DNA of 64,000 nucleotides, taken from the NCBI RefSeq assembly GCF_009730915.1, contig NC_052477.1, positions 372,001 through 436,000 on the forward strand. Reading direction: 5' to 3'. The stretch is from Dioscorea cayenensis subsp. rotundata (lineage: Eukaryota; Streptophyta; Magnoliopsida; Dioscoreales; Dioscoreaceae). A model generated the notes under the pieces. That model was given only the letters and a program-made list of their open reading frames with translations, did no database searches and was not told the DNA's origin. The position numbers and the translations under genes were made by a program. Shown piece by piece: positions 1 to 10,329 of the stretch; within the stretch, counting starts at the first letter, position 1, and each line of letters starts with the position of its first letter.

Positions 1-177
1 TGGCCAAACCTCCGGTTGAGGCTCATCGGGACCGTAGATGATACCGCAAGCTTCGACGTCACAGAGGATGCTCAACTCTTCCAACTTCTTCATCAAACCT
101 TTCCTTCTCTTCCTGAATGTGGCTCTTCTAGCAGAGTCATTTGGTATCCATGCTAGCTTCACCTTCTTCCTTGCCAT
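1..177 (-). CDS. Type I (M-gamma) MADS-box protein, N-terminal part only
   Basis: The minus strand reads an ATG at 177 and stays open to the window edge (59 residues). The product starts MARKKVKLAWIPNDSARR and continues through RKGLMKKLEELSILCD and EACGIIYG to PEVWP, which is the MADS DNA-binding domain of the M-gamma (AGL80/PHERES-like) group. These nuclear factors act mostly in female gametophyte and endosperm development; that role is known for the family and not shown here. The gene is cut by the window edge, so its length and intactness are unknown. A second type I MADS gene lies about 0.8 kb away in the same orientation, which suggests local duplication, although the two differ much in sequence. 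Confidence 0.88.
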   Translation of the reverse strand, partial: MARKKVKLAWIPNDSARRATFRKRRKGLMKKLEELSILCDVEACGIIYGPDEPQPEVWP

Positions 178-951
178 AGTCTGTTTGTACACTTGTTGCT
201 AAGGCTTTGTGAGAATACTACTATTTATAATAATGTATGTTCAATAGGGAGGAGGGGTAGAAGAGTTTTTGGTGTTTTTATGGTATGTTGAAATTATTGA
301 TTGGATTGATACTTGGTGTATATTTAGGAATGAAATCTTGATTACAGGGATCTTATTGCATGTAATATGGGATTCACTTTTGGCTAATTTTAGTAAGTGG
401 GGAAATTTCTTGATTTTCCTTTTGATTCAGCAAATCTGCTGTTTCATGAATGAAAAATTTTGTGCTGTTTGCTAAAAAAGGAATACTCTCTCTCTCTCCC
501 TAATGATATCCCAATTAACTTAATTTGGTTGCTTAACATAGCCTACTTGATTCAATGGAATTATATTTATACATATATAATAGAAACATTATTTTATAAA
601 TGGCACAAAAACCCAATTCATTTCTGAAAATTTGATGCATATATGGTTTCCAATTTCCATCATATGATATTACTGAAATTTCTCCTGTTGTTCTAATTAA
701 ATCATGTAATTAAAAGCAAAGTGCTATCTCTTCTTTTTAAGATCACATATTATAAAGAGAATGCTTGATTTTGGAAACATGAAAGCCAATATTAGAGAAT
801 TATATCATGTTTAGGAACTATGATTAGTTCATGGAAATGAAAAATACTTTATGGAAAATCAACTTGTTTCACTTAATAGCAGAGAAGATACTCAGCAGGT
901 CTTATTAGCATGAACTCAAATTAAAAACCACAGCATGATGCAATGACTTGA
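178..951. other. Spacer between two MADS genes, nothing recognised
   Basis: AT-rich DNA. It should contain the promoter of the first MADS gene and the 3' end of the second. Small open frames such as the one at 269-475 show no family resemblance. Confidence 0.6.
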
Positions 952-1521
952 TCACCCACTAGAGTGATCATCAGATGGAGACTCAGTGTCCTCTTCAGAG
1001 GAAGACAGGTTACTATCTTCATCCGGAGAATCGTTCAGAAACTTCTCTCTTTCGATGATGGACATTCTCTCATTGACTTGCGCGATTTTTTTTTCAACCA
1101 TAGAACTCAGTTTTTTAGCTGTTTCGAGAGATATATCGTCAAGATTTGCTTCTCCACGTAAGGCCTTACATAGCAACAACTTCAACTCGCTCTCACTGTT
1201 TTCAAGTTCGATCTTTTGGAATTGATCTTCAAGTTTTTTTATTTGGAGTTCGAGGAAGTCAGCTTGGTTGAGCATGTTTTCAGACTTTTCCGTCTCCGGC
1301 AGACTTATGAAATGCCGGAGTACTTGATGAGGATCAGGTGTTGAAGACCACATCTGTGGCTGAGCAAAATCATGGCAGAAGATGATAAGGAATGCCGGCA
1401 CATCACACAAGATGGACAGTTCACGCAGCTTCTTGATCAACCCTTGCTTCCTCTGCTTGAACGCGGCTTTCCTCGCCGATGCTTTGGCAATGAATGAGGG
1501 ATAGAGCTTGCCCTTCGTCAT
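952..1521 (-). CDS. Type I MADS-box transcription factor
   Basis: Single-exon frame of 189 residues when started at the ATG at 1521 (MTKGKLYPSFIAKASARK). An in-frame ATG at 1587 would add 22 residues, but the MADS domain normally sits at the very N terminus, so 1521 is preferred. Residues 1-60 form the MADS domain, with QRKQGLIKKLRELSILCDV well conserved. The next part is PAFLIIFCHDFAQPQMW, where the M-gamma signature of an acidic and proline stretch before W is degenerate. Residues 85-165 are rich in Leu, Glu and Lys and probably form the coiled-coil dimerisation region. The C terminus is a Ser/Asp/Glu-rich acidic tail. Intronless structure is typical of type I MADS genes. Function in reproductive tissues is inferred from the family only. 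Confidence 0.87.
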   Translation of the reverse strand: MTKGKLYPSFIAKASARKAAFKQRKQGLIKKLRELSILCDVPAFLIIFCHDFAQPQMWSSTPDPHQVLRHFISLPETEKSENMLNQADFLELQIKKLEDQFQKIELENSESELKLLLCKALRGEANLDDISLETAKKLSSMVEKKIAQVNERMSIIEREKFLNDSPDEDSNLSSSEEDTESPSDDHSSG

Positions 1522-2333
1522 GGCTTCCAATGTCTTTCTTCTTCTTTGACTTTGTATGAATTTATAGGCAAGGCTATGCCGTCGCATTTACTTTGTAATA
1601 ATTTTAGTAATTTATTCACCATAATGTCGAATTAATTGCTTCATAAAACCAGTTATTCATACTTGCCTGACCTGGATGATGCCTTCCTATTAGTAAAATC
1701 ATTGGTTCATGCATTTTCACATGAGTAGTAATAGTAGTAATTTGAATTATTATCAATGGGCGGGAAATTTCTTTTTGTTTTTGTAGATGGTGAGACAATA
1801 TATACTGATTTAGGATGGAGAGATCACAAACAAAATGGCTTCAAACTGAACAAAGAAGATCACTCATAGATAGATTAGAATGTGCAATTTGTGTGGCTTT
1901 ATTTTGAATGGATTACTGCAGTTTTCCAAAGATGTGGTCTTAAGTTTGATGTATTTGTGACAATTATTTTTGTTTTCTATACATTTTGACAGGAAAGTTA
2001 TCAATGTGTACATTAAGTTCATGATTGATTCTTCATCTAAATTTTGAGTTTCAAATTTTCACCACCTGAATGCTCTCAAAAGATTGCTAACCTGTGCTTC
2101 AAAAACAATTATAAATCACAATTAACTTGAAAAGTGATACCTTTGAATGTGATCAGGAGGTTTCAATTGTTAGCAGAAAACACATAGAAGTACTCATGAG
2201 AAAGAATACTAAGAATAATATATCATGAAACAAACCCTGAGACTTGACACCAATCTGAATTACATTATTAAGCTCCACACACAGAAAAATTCTTGGAAAT
2301 CTACCTTGATGAACAGCAAAAACAACAGTACTT
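1522..2333. other. Intergenic, nothing recognised
   Basis: AT-rich DNA upstream of the second MADS gene and downstream of the cysteine-rich gene. No family-like frame, RNA gene or clear repeat was seen. Confidence 0.55.
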
Positions 2334-3071
2334 TCACTGTAAATTCAGTTTTAATTTAGAGTCACATATAAGAGTGATTAAAGCATACAAAAAGGGAATC
2401 AAAAGAAGATGTGCACATACCTTAGAATCACTTGAAGAGGCTATATGCAAGACATAGAAAGCATAAATCGCTCCAGGAAAATAGCCAAGCAATGTCAGAA
2501 ACAAGCAGATCCAAAACTTCATCTACACAAGAAACATAAACTAGTCAAGAGTCTCTGTGACAAAGAAATTAATGAATCAATAAGATTTATAAGATTAGTA
2601 AACCACCCCAAGTTTGTGCTTCTTGAAAACTAACAGAGGCGGAAACTGGTATGCGAGTTTGACTGCCTGAAGAATTGAGATGCTGCTATCCCCATCATCT
2701 TGCAACTGCATGCAAGTATAGCATGCGCAAACTTGTCGCCAAGCTGACGGTTTACAACAAACAGAGCATGTTTTAATGCAGCAAGTGCTCATGCATTTAC
2801 AGAGATACAAGCAACAACCCGCCATTTTACAACAAACAGAGCATGTTTTAATGCAGCAAGTGCTCATGCATTCGCAGAGATACAAGCAACAACCCACCAT
2901 TTTACAACAAACAGAGCATGTTTTAATGCAGCAAGTGCTCATGCATTCGCAGAGAGACAAGCAACAACCCACCATTTTTGCACACATGGTGAATGGACAT
3001 GCCAAGCAAGAACACAAACACTTGCAGCACATCTTGTTTCCCACTGGTATGATCTTGTTAAGATAAGACAT
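2334..3071 (-). CDS. Cysteine-rich tandem-repeat protein fused to a Pmp3/RCI2 (UPF0057) membrane domain
   Basis: Model: exons 3071-2607, 2522-2421 and 2336-2334, giving 189 residues. Both introns are 84 nt and phase 0; the second has a strong AAG|GTATGT donor and the last exon supplies only TGA. The first donor is ambiguous by one codon (2606 or 2603). Residues 1-120 hold 37 cysteines, including three 25-residue repeats (30-54, 55-79, 80-104) of the form KMVGCCLYLCECMSTCC. Residues 130-182 match the two-helix Pmp3/RCI2/LTI6 module: SISILQAVKLAYQFPPLLVF corresponds to the LPPLGVF helix, and FWICLFLTLLGYFPGAIYA is the hallmark second helix. The family is a small plasma-membrane proteolipid of about 50-75 residues induced by cold and salt; the long cysteine-rich N terminus is not part of the usual protein. 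Without splicing, the first open frame ends in the intron and loses the second helix. Metal binding or palmitoylation of the cysteines is only a guess. A TATA box and a probable noncoding first exon lie upstream. Confidence 0.72.
2760..2984 (-). repeat. Three 75-bp in-frame tandem repeats in the cysteine-rich gene
   Basis: Three near-identical 75 bp units (2984-2910, 2909-2835, 2834-2760) each code 25 residues. Units differ by a few bases, so the expansion is recent or kept uniform by unequal exchange. The period is an exact multiple of three, so copy-number changes would keep the frame. Confidence 0.93.
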
Positions 3072-3500
3072 GCATGACTCCTCTTTTCATAGAGTGATCC
3101 TGTGAAGAAACAACAGAAAAAGCAAGGGGTTCCTTCCTTAAGTCTCTGCATGGAGTTTAAGTATCACAAGTTTAGAATAGTGTTTGTTATAGACTTCACA
3201 AAGCTGTAAAGCTCCCCAAAGTTGGGAGGTTTTTCGTTAAAATCAGCGGCTCGCATACAACCACTATTTATACTCCTAGAAATGTATCTTCACTCATGAT
3301 TCGAATTCTCATCATTTGTGAAGGGTTCTAATGAAAACCCGACTACCAATAGATCACTTGATCGGTCGTCTCGAAGTTGAGAGTTGGTTTAAAAGCTTTA
3401 TCCTCCAATAGAAATATAGATAGATAGGAATATATAAAGTTATTGCAAATAAAGCAACTTGGTAACTTGATGCTCACATTCTTCTCAATAAGCCAACCCC
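3072..3500. promoter_or_regulatory. Divergent upstream region of the cysteine-rich gene and the PPR gene
   Basis: This 429 bp stretch separates two start codons facing away from each other. On the minus strand TATAAATA lies at 3272-3265, about 195 bp before the cysteine-rich start. A TTCTTCACAG acceptor-like site near 3110 fits a noncoding first exon with a 5' UTR intron. On the plus strand TATATAAAG lies at 3431-3439, about 65 bp before the PPR start. The TATA calls rest on sequence match and spacing only. Confidence 0.5.
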
Positions 3501-5532
3501 ATGAGGACCACAGTGCTTAGCAGAGCCATAAGCCAAACACAAGCAACCCAAATCCATGCCTACTTAACTACAACTAACCAGCTCCAAAACCCTCTCCTTC
3601 ACACCCAACTCATCAACATCTACGCTCGTTGTGATCTCTTCTCTCAAGCTATTCTTGTATTCAAATCCATTAACGAACACTCAAACATCATCACATGGAC
3701 TTCGCTCATAACTCATTTGTCTCATAACCATCAACCTTTGCATGCAATCCAACTCTTGATCAAATTATTTGGCTCTGAGTTCTCTCTTAGACCCAACCAC
3801 TTCACTCTATCCGCAGTCTTCCCGGCCTGCGCACAAACCGGGTCGGTCGCGCATGGCGAGCAAGTGCACACGCTCGCGCGCAAGCTCGGTCTCGAGTGCG
3901 ACGTCTTCGTCGCCAGCTCTTTGCTCGACATGTACGCCAAGTGCGGCGACATGGACTCGTCGCGGAAGGTGTTCGACGAAATGCCTCTGAGAAACCTTGT
4001 TTCGTGGAACTCGTTAATCGTGGGATTCACGCGGAATAAAAGCTGTGACATGGCGATGGAAACGTTCAAGGAGATGCATGCTGAGTGTTCCTCGGTTTGC
4101 TTTGGTGAAGTGAATGTTTCCAGTGTTCTCAGTGCCTGCGCCGGTGGAGGGTTGAGTTTTGGCCGAGGAGTGCATGGGAGTGTGGTTAAGGTTGGAATGG
4201 AGAGCTTGGTGTACGTGAACAACTCGCTCATTGATATGTATGGTAAATGTGGTTGCTTTCAGTATGCAGTTGAGGTGTTTGATAGAATGCGTGAACGAGA
4301 TGTTGTGACTTGGAATGTGCTGATGATGGGTTTAGTTCATAGTGATCGAATGGAAGAGGCTTGCAAGTATTTTTGGGCAATGAGAAGAGATGGCATTGTC
4401 CCGGATGAGGCTTCGTTCTCCGCTGCTTTGCATGCTTGTGCAAACATGGCAGCATGGTGCTATGGCGCTGCAGTTCACAACCAAATAATCAAAGCTGGGT
4501 TTGAGAGTAATCAATGTGTTGCAAGCTCTCTGATCACAATGTACGCCAAATGTGGTTGCTTGATTGACGCCCATCGCGTGTTTGAGGAGTCCAGGGAGTA
4601 TGTGAATGTGGTCTCTTGGACGGCAATCATTGCGGCATTCCAGCAACACGGGCAAGGTGATATTGTCATCAGGTTGTTTGATGAAATGCTTGAACGAGGG
4701 ATTAAGCCGGATTACGTCACCTATGTTTGTGTTCTATCAGCTTGTAGCCACAATGGACTGATAGAACAAGGATTCAAGTACTTTCGATTCAATGTCCAGA
4801 GTTCATGGGATGGCACCAGGAAATGAACATTATGCTTGTATGGTGGATATGCTTGGCCGAGCAGGACGATTAGATGAAGCGAAGCAATTCATTGATAGAA
4901 TGCCGGTAAAGCCAGATGTGTCGGTTTGGGGTGCTTTACTTGGTGCTTGTAGGAACTGCAGGGACTTGGAGATGGGGAGAGAAGTTGCGCAGAGGTTGTT
5001 TGAGATTGAACCTGATAATCCTGGTAACTATGTCTTGCTTGCAAACATGTATGCATTACATGGAAGGTCGGAGGAGGCCAAGGGCGTTCGGAGATTGATG
5101 AAGATCAAAGGGGTGAGGAAGGAGACAGGATGCAGCTGGATTGATATTAAGAACAAGTCTATTGTGTTCACTGCTCATGATCGATCGCATGACCAGACGA
5201 AAGAGATTTACAAGATGCTCGCAAAGTTGCAAGAACTTGTGAAGCAAAAGGGATATATTGCTGATACACGGTATGCAGTTAATGACGTGGGAGACAAATA
5301 CAAGGAGCAAGGATTGTGGTACCACAGTGAGAGATTGGCACTTGCTTTCGGGCTTATAAGCTTGCCGGAGAATGCACCAATCAGGATTAAAAAGAACCTG
5401 AGGACTTGCGGAGATTGTCATGCAGTTATGAAGCTCGTTTCAGGGATCGTCCAGCGAGAGATTGTTTTGAGAGATACCAACCGGTTTCATCACTTCTTTG
5501 ATGGGTCCTGTTCTTGTAGAGATTACTGGTGA
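3501..5532 (+). CDS. PLS-class PPR protein with E, E+ and DYW domains (one +1 frameshift)
   Basis: An intronless frame from 3501 codes PPR repeats of the P-L-S type (for example SLLDMYAKCGDMDSSRKVFD and NNSLIDMYGKCG) and stops at 4826. The downstream frame carries on the protein as HYACMVDMLGRAGRLDEA, then the E/E+ region, and ends in a complete DYW cytidine-deaminase domain with HSERLALAFGLI, CGDCH and the terminal CSCRDYW. These proteins edit C to U in mitochondrial or plastid RNA, with repeats choosing the site and the zinc-binding HxE...CxxC core doing the chemistry. The span is 3n+1 nt, matching one extra base within 4782-4786, where TTTCGATTC replaces the expected TTTGATTC. The true product would be about 676 residues. 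Either this is a recent pseudogene or, since all else is intact, a consensus error. The target organelle cannot be read with confidence. The 3' end faces BSH with 125 bp between stops. Confidence 0.9.
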
Positions 5533-5657
5533 TCAAATGAATCCTAGTCATTTGGAAAATTCAAGCGGAACATTCATCTTGGATGATCAGTAACAACAAC
5601 ATGCAAACACTATGTATTAATAACTTCCTCGTAGTTCTTTATAAAGAGCATATTTGA

Positions 5658-8600
5658 TCATACATATAGCAAACATCTTTGATCATACAAAACCTTAGCA
5701 TGTTCTTGTTTGCCAATCAGCGGGAGTAAGGGAGTGTGGAAACTATCATCCTGATCATCAAGCTTTTTTTTCAAGCTGTGCAAGAATTTAAAATTCTCAT
5801 TTTTTAGAATTCATAATTTGTCAACTTTATAACTGGTATAAAGAAAATGAACTCTAGACAGTGAGATCGGATAACCTTGTTTTATCTCCGAATTTTCTAC
5901 TTATCATGTCATACACTTACCGTGCGGTTCGCTCTTCCCTTGCATCAAGAGCTTCTACTTCTTCATTTGACAAGAGATCAACAATTGGTTCATACAAGTA
6001 CCACTCCTTTCTTTTCCTGATTCACAAAAACAAATGTCACTTATTGACAAAGAGTTACTTGAATCGACAAGGTTTCTAAAGGTACGAAATATCTGTACAT
6101 CATCCCGAACAAAGTAAAATGATACTAAAACTATATAAACAATTGACCCTTAAATCGGTGAAAAATCTAGCAAATTATATTAGGCAGTAGTTAAAAGAAA
6201 AACATGACAAGTTTTCTTTCAAATGGTCCTGAGTTCATGCATCAGTATTTATGCGCAGCAAAAAGGCCATAAACTCAGATCTCATTCAACCAAGTGAAGC
6301 CCATAAAAACATGAATGAAACTTAGTATTTCTTTGAAAAATTTAGGCAAGATCTCCAGGAGGAGATTATTTATAAAGTAAACAGAGCAAGATAATCGTTA
6401 CAAAGAGCAATCCCTAATCTACATAACTACCATGTAAAAGCATAAGTGACCCTTATCATGCTGACAAATATTAAAGATTTAGCAGGTTAAGAAATGGTGT
6501 TGCCAACAAAATAGAGCTTCAGAAGGGTAATGTTACCGTAGAACGGTTCCTTTGCTTCCAAAAACCTTCATCAAGTCTAATGCTCCATTCGCCACTTTAC
6601 TGCAGAAAGCAAAACAAGTGTTTTAATAATTTCCTTCATAGAATGAAGGCACACAATTGGGGATCAAAGGTTCTGTTCTTAATAAATGAAATAAATGCAT
6701 TGAGTTGTCTTGTTTTGTCACACAGAAATGAGAATGGTATACAAGCACTTGAAAACATACTTATTTGAAATACTTTCAACCCCACGTCGCCCCTTTTTCG
6801 CCAATCTGGATTCCCTTGCAGAGGAAACACTTTGTGTTGCAATCTAGAGCATCCAATAATTACTATTATCAGTTAACAACAAAATCTATGCTATAAAATG
6901 ATTGTTCTCATCAGATCACAACAATATCTAGGATACAAAATCATTGTTTTCATCAGAATCTCAGATCATGACAAAATGGAAATTTAACAATTGTCATTCA
7001 ACTATCTCAGATGAAATAAACGATTGCTGGATATTCTTTCTTATTTATTGGAAAAACATATTTCCATAAAGATACTTGGGATTGTAGAAAAAGGTTATAG
7101 ATAAGGTTATAACTAAATAACAGTCATCAAACATAGTTGTCATGATAGTTGGTTTTCTTCAAAAGCTAGTATTTGCAAGTGACTATATGCTATATACTAA
7201 TTATACTTCTCTACAATTATTCATATTCCCTTCAAATAAAATACAATGGTACATGATCTGAAATTTTTTGAATTAATTTTCTACTTTTCTTCAAAAGCTT
7301 GTATTTGAAAGCGACTATATCATATTTGAAAGTATTATACCAATTATACTTCTCTACGATCATTTATATTCCTTTCAAATAAAGTACAATGGTACAGCAT
7401 CAGGATTTTTTTTTTTTCTTAGTAAGAATATAATTTTTAGTGCAAAATAATTTACATTCATCACATATGATATATAACAGCTGGTATAATAAGAAAACCA
7501 ATGTTTTTATCATGAGTTCACAAGTTGTAAGATCCTCCTATAAAACAAAGCAAGGTCCAAGGCAACTCCTCGAGCTATGAACGAACACAAAAGCATGCCG
7601 AGGAAGTATGATATCATATATGACTTGAGAATTAACAATATTGATAGTCATCCTTGAGAAACAAAGTTTAAAGACTTCTAACCTCATATAGTTGCTCCCT
7701 GATAGCAACTGCTATTGCTGGCTGTATACACAATTCAAAAACATTACTTCAAGTTTGTGTAAGACAAATGAAATTAAATAGTACTGATGTTTCCAAGACA
7801 ACTACTAGAAGCAAACTATGCATGGTTAATTAGATGCTTACTCCAACTTCTGGATCAATAATATCCAAATCAGCGCAAAGTGTTCTAGCAAATTCTTCAG
7901 GATCACTTTCAAAGTTGCTTACATCCTGAAACCATTGAAACATAAAAGCAATTCTCATGAGGGCTACACACAGCAAAATCTGGTCCAAGCTTATGACGCA
8001 AATTCAGAAATCAAATTACCCACAAAAATTGATCCCTTATTACTGTATTGTTCACTCGAAGGTCAAGCTGCAGCACAAGTAGAATGCAAGTAATAAATGA
8101 ATGTGGAGAAACCAATAACAACACTAATTGGGGAACTTATAGGACACAAATTCAAAGTAAAAGATGAGAAACTTGATGAACCTTGAGAGGAACAATCTTC
8201 TCCTTAGTTTGCATTTCCTGCCCTTCGAAGGACCGAAATTCTGCCAGCTGAGTCTGGCAAGCAAATGGCAGAAAAAGGCAAGATATGTAAAGGGGTAAGC
8301 TTTCTCAATAAAAAAATAAAGGAAAGATCAGCATGCTAAAGGAAGCAAAACTTATATAGTCCCTACATATCATCAAGCAAGCCATGAGAGAACTTTTGAT
8401 CAATCAACAATTAAAAGACGCAAAATATCCGAAGAGTACCTAAGTTTGAAAAGATAATTACCGTTTATACACCACTAGAAAAGCAAGCAAGCATACAATC
8501 ACTTCCTTGAAAAGAGAAACAAAGAAACTGAACAACACTTTACCTGTAGAGACTGGGCAATCTGTGTCATGAATGAAGGAGGGAGTTTCAAATCCTTAAC

Positions 8601-9569
8601 CGTCCTTCTCGCAAAATTGGCAATTTCAGAATCTGGATCTACTTTCAAAAGATGAGCCACATGTGAAAATTATTGAAGATGATTAAACACTGGATGTGAA
8701 TGAAAACTACAGCTAGATTTTCCAAAGACATAAAAGAATGCTGACAATTATTGAAAAGTTCACTTTATAATTATGTTAAACTGCTCAGATATAAGCATCG
8801 GTAGGGTGTACTCTTAAAAAAATCATTTTGTAGAATGATTGGTGAGTATTTCAACTGATCAGCTCATCAGAATTACTACAAGAACAGCTAATTACTTATT
8901 GGATAAAGCAAAGAATTGAAAGATGAACAAATTCAAGTATCTTATAAAATACCATCAAGGTTCCATGTAAAAGCGTCTCTAAATCTTTGTCCATCAATCT
9001 CAATATCCAACCGAATAGGAACAAGATTTTCAGCAGTTGGCCTGCAACCAAGCAAAATAATAAACACCAGTGATTCAATCATGAACAACAAAAAAACAAT
9101 CCACAGTTGTCCTGATACCAAATACATTCCTTGTGTCCTAAATTATGCCTGCAACCTTAAAATTAGAGCATGGCGTATCAAAGTTGAATGAAATATTCCT
9201 AATCTGATCAAAAGCCATCAACTTCCCAAATCTAGTTCAGAAAATATAGTAGATAGAAAACTATAAAATCACAAGAAATCAGTCAAAACAATCAACGACA
9301 ACAGAAGGCGAAGCAAATCACTGCAAGACCAAAAAGAAACTCAACTTAAGAAGAACAATTCAGACATCCAATCGAAAGAAGAAAAAAAAAAATCCAATTT
9401 TTTCACCGTATAAGCATAAAAAAACTACACAATTCCCAAAAAAAAGCCAAATTGAGAGGAAAATAGCACGAGATCACAAGATTTATCCGACAAATCGAAA
9501 GAGAAAGAGGAGCTCTTACATCCTAAACTTCACGGGGCCTTTGGAAGCGCTTGGCGGGAGAGATTTCAT
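5658..9569 (-). CDS. BSH: SNF5-type subunit of SWI/SNF chromatin remodelling complex (BUSHY)
   Basis: Eleven exons: 9569-9520, 9041-8953, 8638-8544, 8253-8182, 8067-8020, 7925-7842, 7721-7683, 6843-6761, 6599-6537, 6016-5921, 5775-5658, giving 278 residues in one frame. The protein begins [20 protein letters not shown]. It carries the two SNF5 repeats: first [20 protein letters not shown] and [17 protein letters not shown], then [20 protein letters not shown] and [16 protein letters not shown]. The C terminus contains [19 protein letters not shown] and [10 protein letters not shown]. This matches plant BSH, a core nuclear subunit of SWI/SNF complexes that remodel nucleosomes; the Arabidopsis protein is about 240 residues, so this one is slightly longer at its end. 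The donor of exon 4 (AAG|GTTCAT) is weak and the last exon is the least certain part. Site II-like AGCCCA motifs lie upstream. Confidence 0.93.
7155..7400. repeat. Tandem duplication of about 132 bp inside BSH intron 7
   Basis: Two adjacent, diverged copies (about 7155-7286 and 7287-7400) share TTCTTCAAAAGC at the start, AATTATACTTCTCTAC in the middle and CAATGGTAC near the end. It lies well within an intron and does not touch splice sites. Confidence 0.75.
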
Positions 9570-10329
9570 GAATCTCTAATGATTCAAATTTCCCTTTTTT
9601 TTATTTTTTTTTTATTTTAAATTTTCTCCTCTTTTTCCCTCTTTTAAAAGTAACACACCCACCAAACCCTAAAACACACAGTCTTTCTCTCTCCGTTAAA
9701 CATGATAACACTTTTTATAGTCTATTTTTCAAAGCCCAAATTATAAGCCCATGTTTCCCAGGCCTTTAACAAGCTCATACTTGCCCAAATTATAAGCCCA
9801 AATTAATATTATTTAAAATAAAAATTAAAAAAATATATTCTTCAAGTTAATTGATAAATTATTTGTTCAAAATTCTTCTTGACTACTATATATATTTTTC
9901 ACTAAAACTAAAAATGCATGAACCGAAGTAAGGAATTTGTTCCTACTAGAATATATGCTCCATTGTAATTTTTTTTTTTTTAAACATACAAATCACTCTT
10001 ATTTAAACATAGAAATTAATTTTTTTGGCAAAGTTAATACTTTGTTGAAGAATCAAGAACTCAAGAAAGTAAAACTCTTTTCCTTGCTTTGCATAGAGCA
10101 TCAAAAGCAGGAGACAAGGAGAGTGACCATTATAGAAGTTTGATACCAATAGATAAAATGGGCTAAGAAAAGGATTGATTAATTAATAGCAACATGATTC
10201 TTAAATCTTGTAAACATCATAACATTCTCTCTTTTTTTCTTTTTTGAAGAGTATATGTATATGTATATGTATATGTATATATATATATAATATTAAGTTC
10301 AGAAGCACAAATTAAGCTTTTAATTAACT
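9570..10329. promoter_or_regulatory. BSH upstream region with repeated AGCCCA (site II-like) motifs
   Basis: A T-rich leader runs just upstream of the BSH start. At 9732-9799 the motif AGCCCA occurs at least three times, twice as part of the repeated unit CAAATTATAAGCCCA; on the gene strand this reads TGGGCT, the site II element common in promoters of plant growth and housekeeping genes. The rest (9800-10329) is AT-rich with a TATATG run at about 10252-10290 and no gene. Confidence 0.45.

Noticed and set aside
269-475. 68-residue open frame beside the first MADS gene
   Set aside because: Low-complexity hydrophobic product with no homologue in mind and no support from neighbours.
1522-1587. 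N-terminal extension of the second MADS protein
   Set aside because: It precedes the MADS core, which normally begins the protein, and has no conserved sequence.
2760-2984. Repeat array as a CRISPR-like structure
   Set aside because: Units are contiguous without spacers and code protein in a plant gene.
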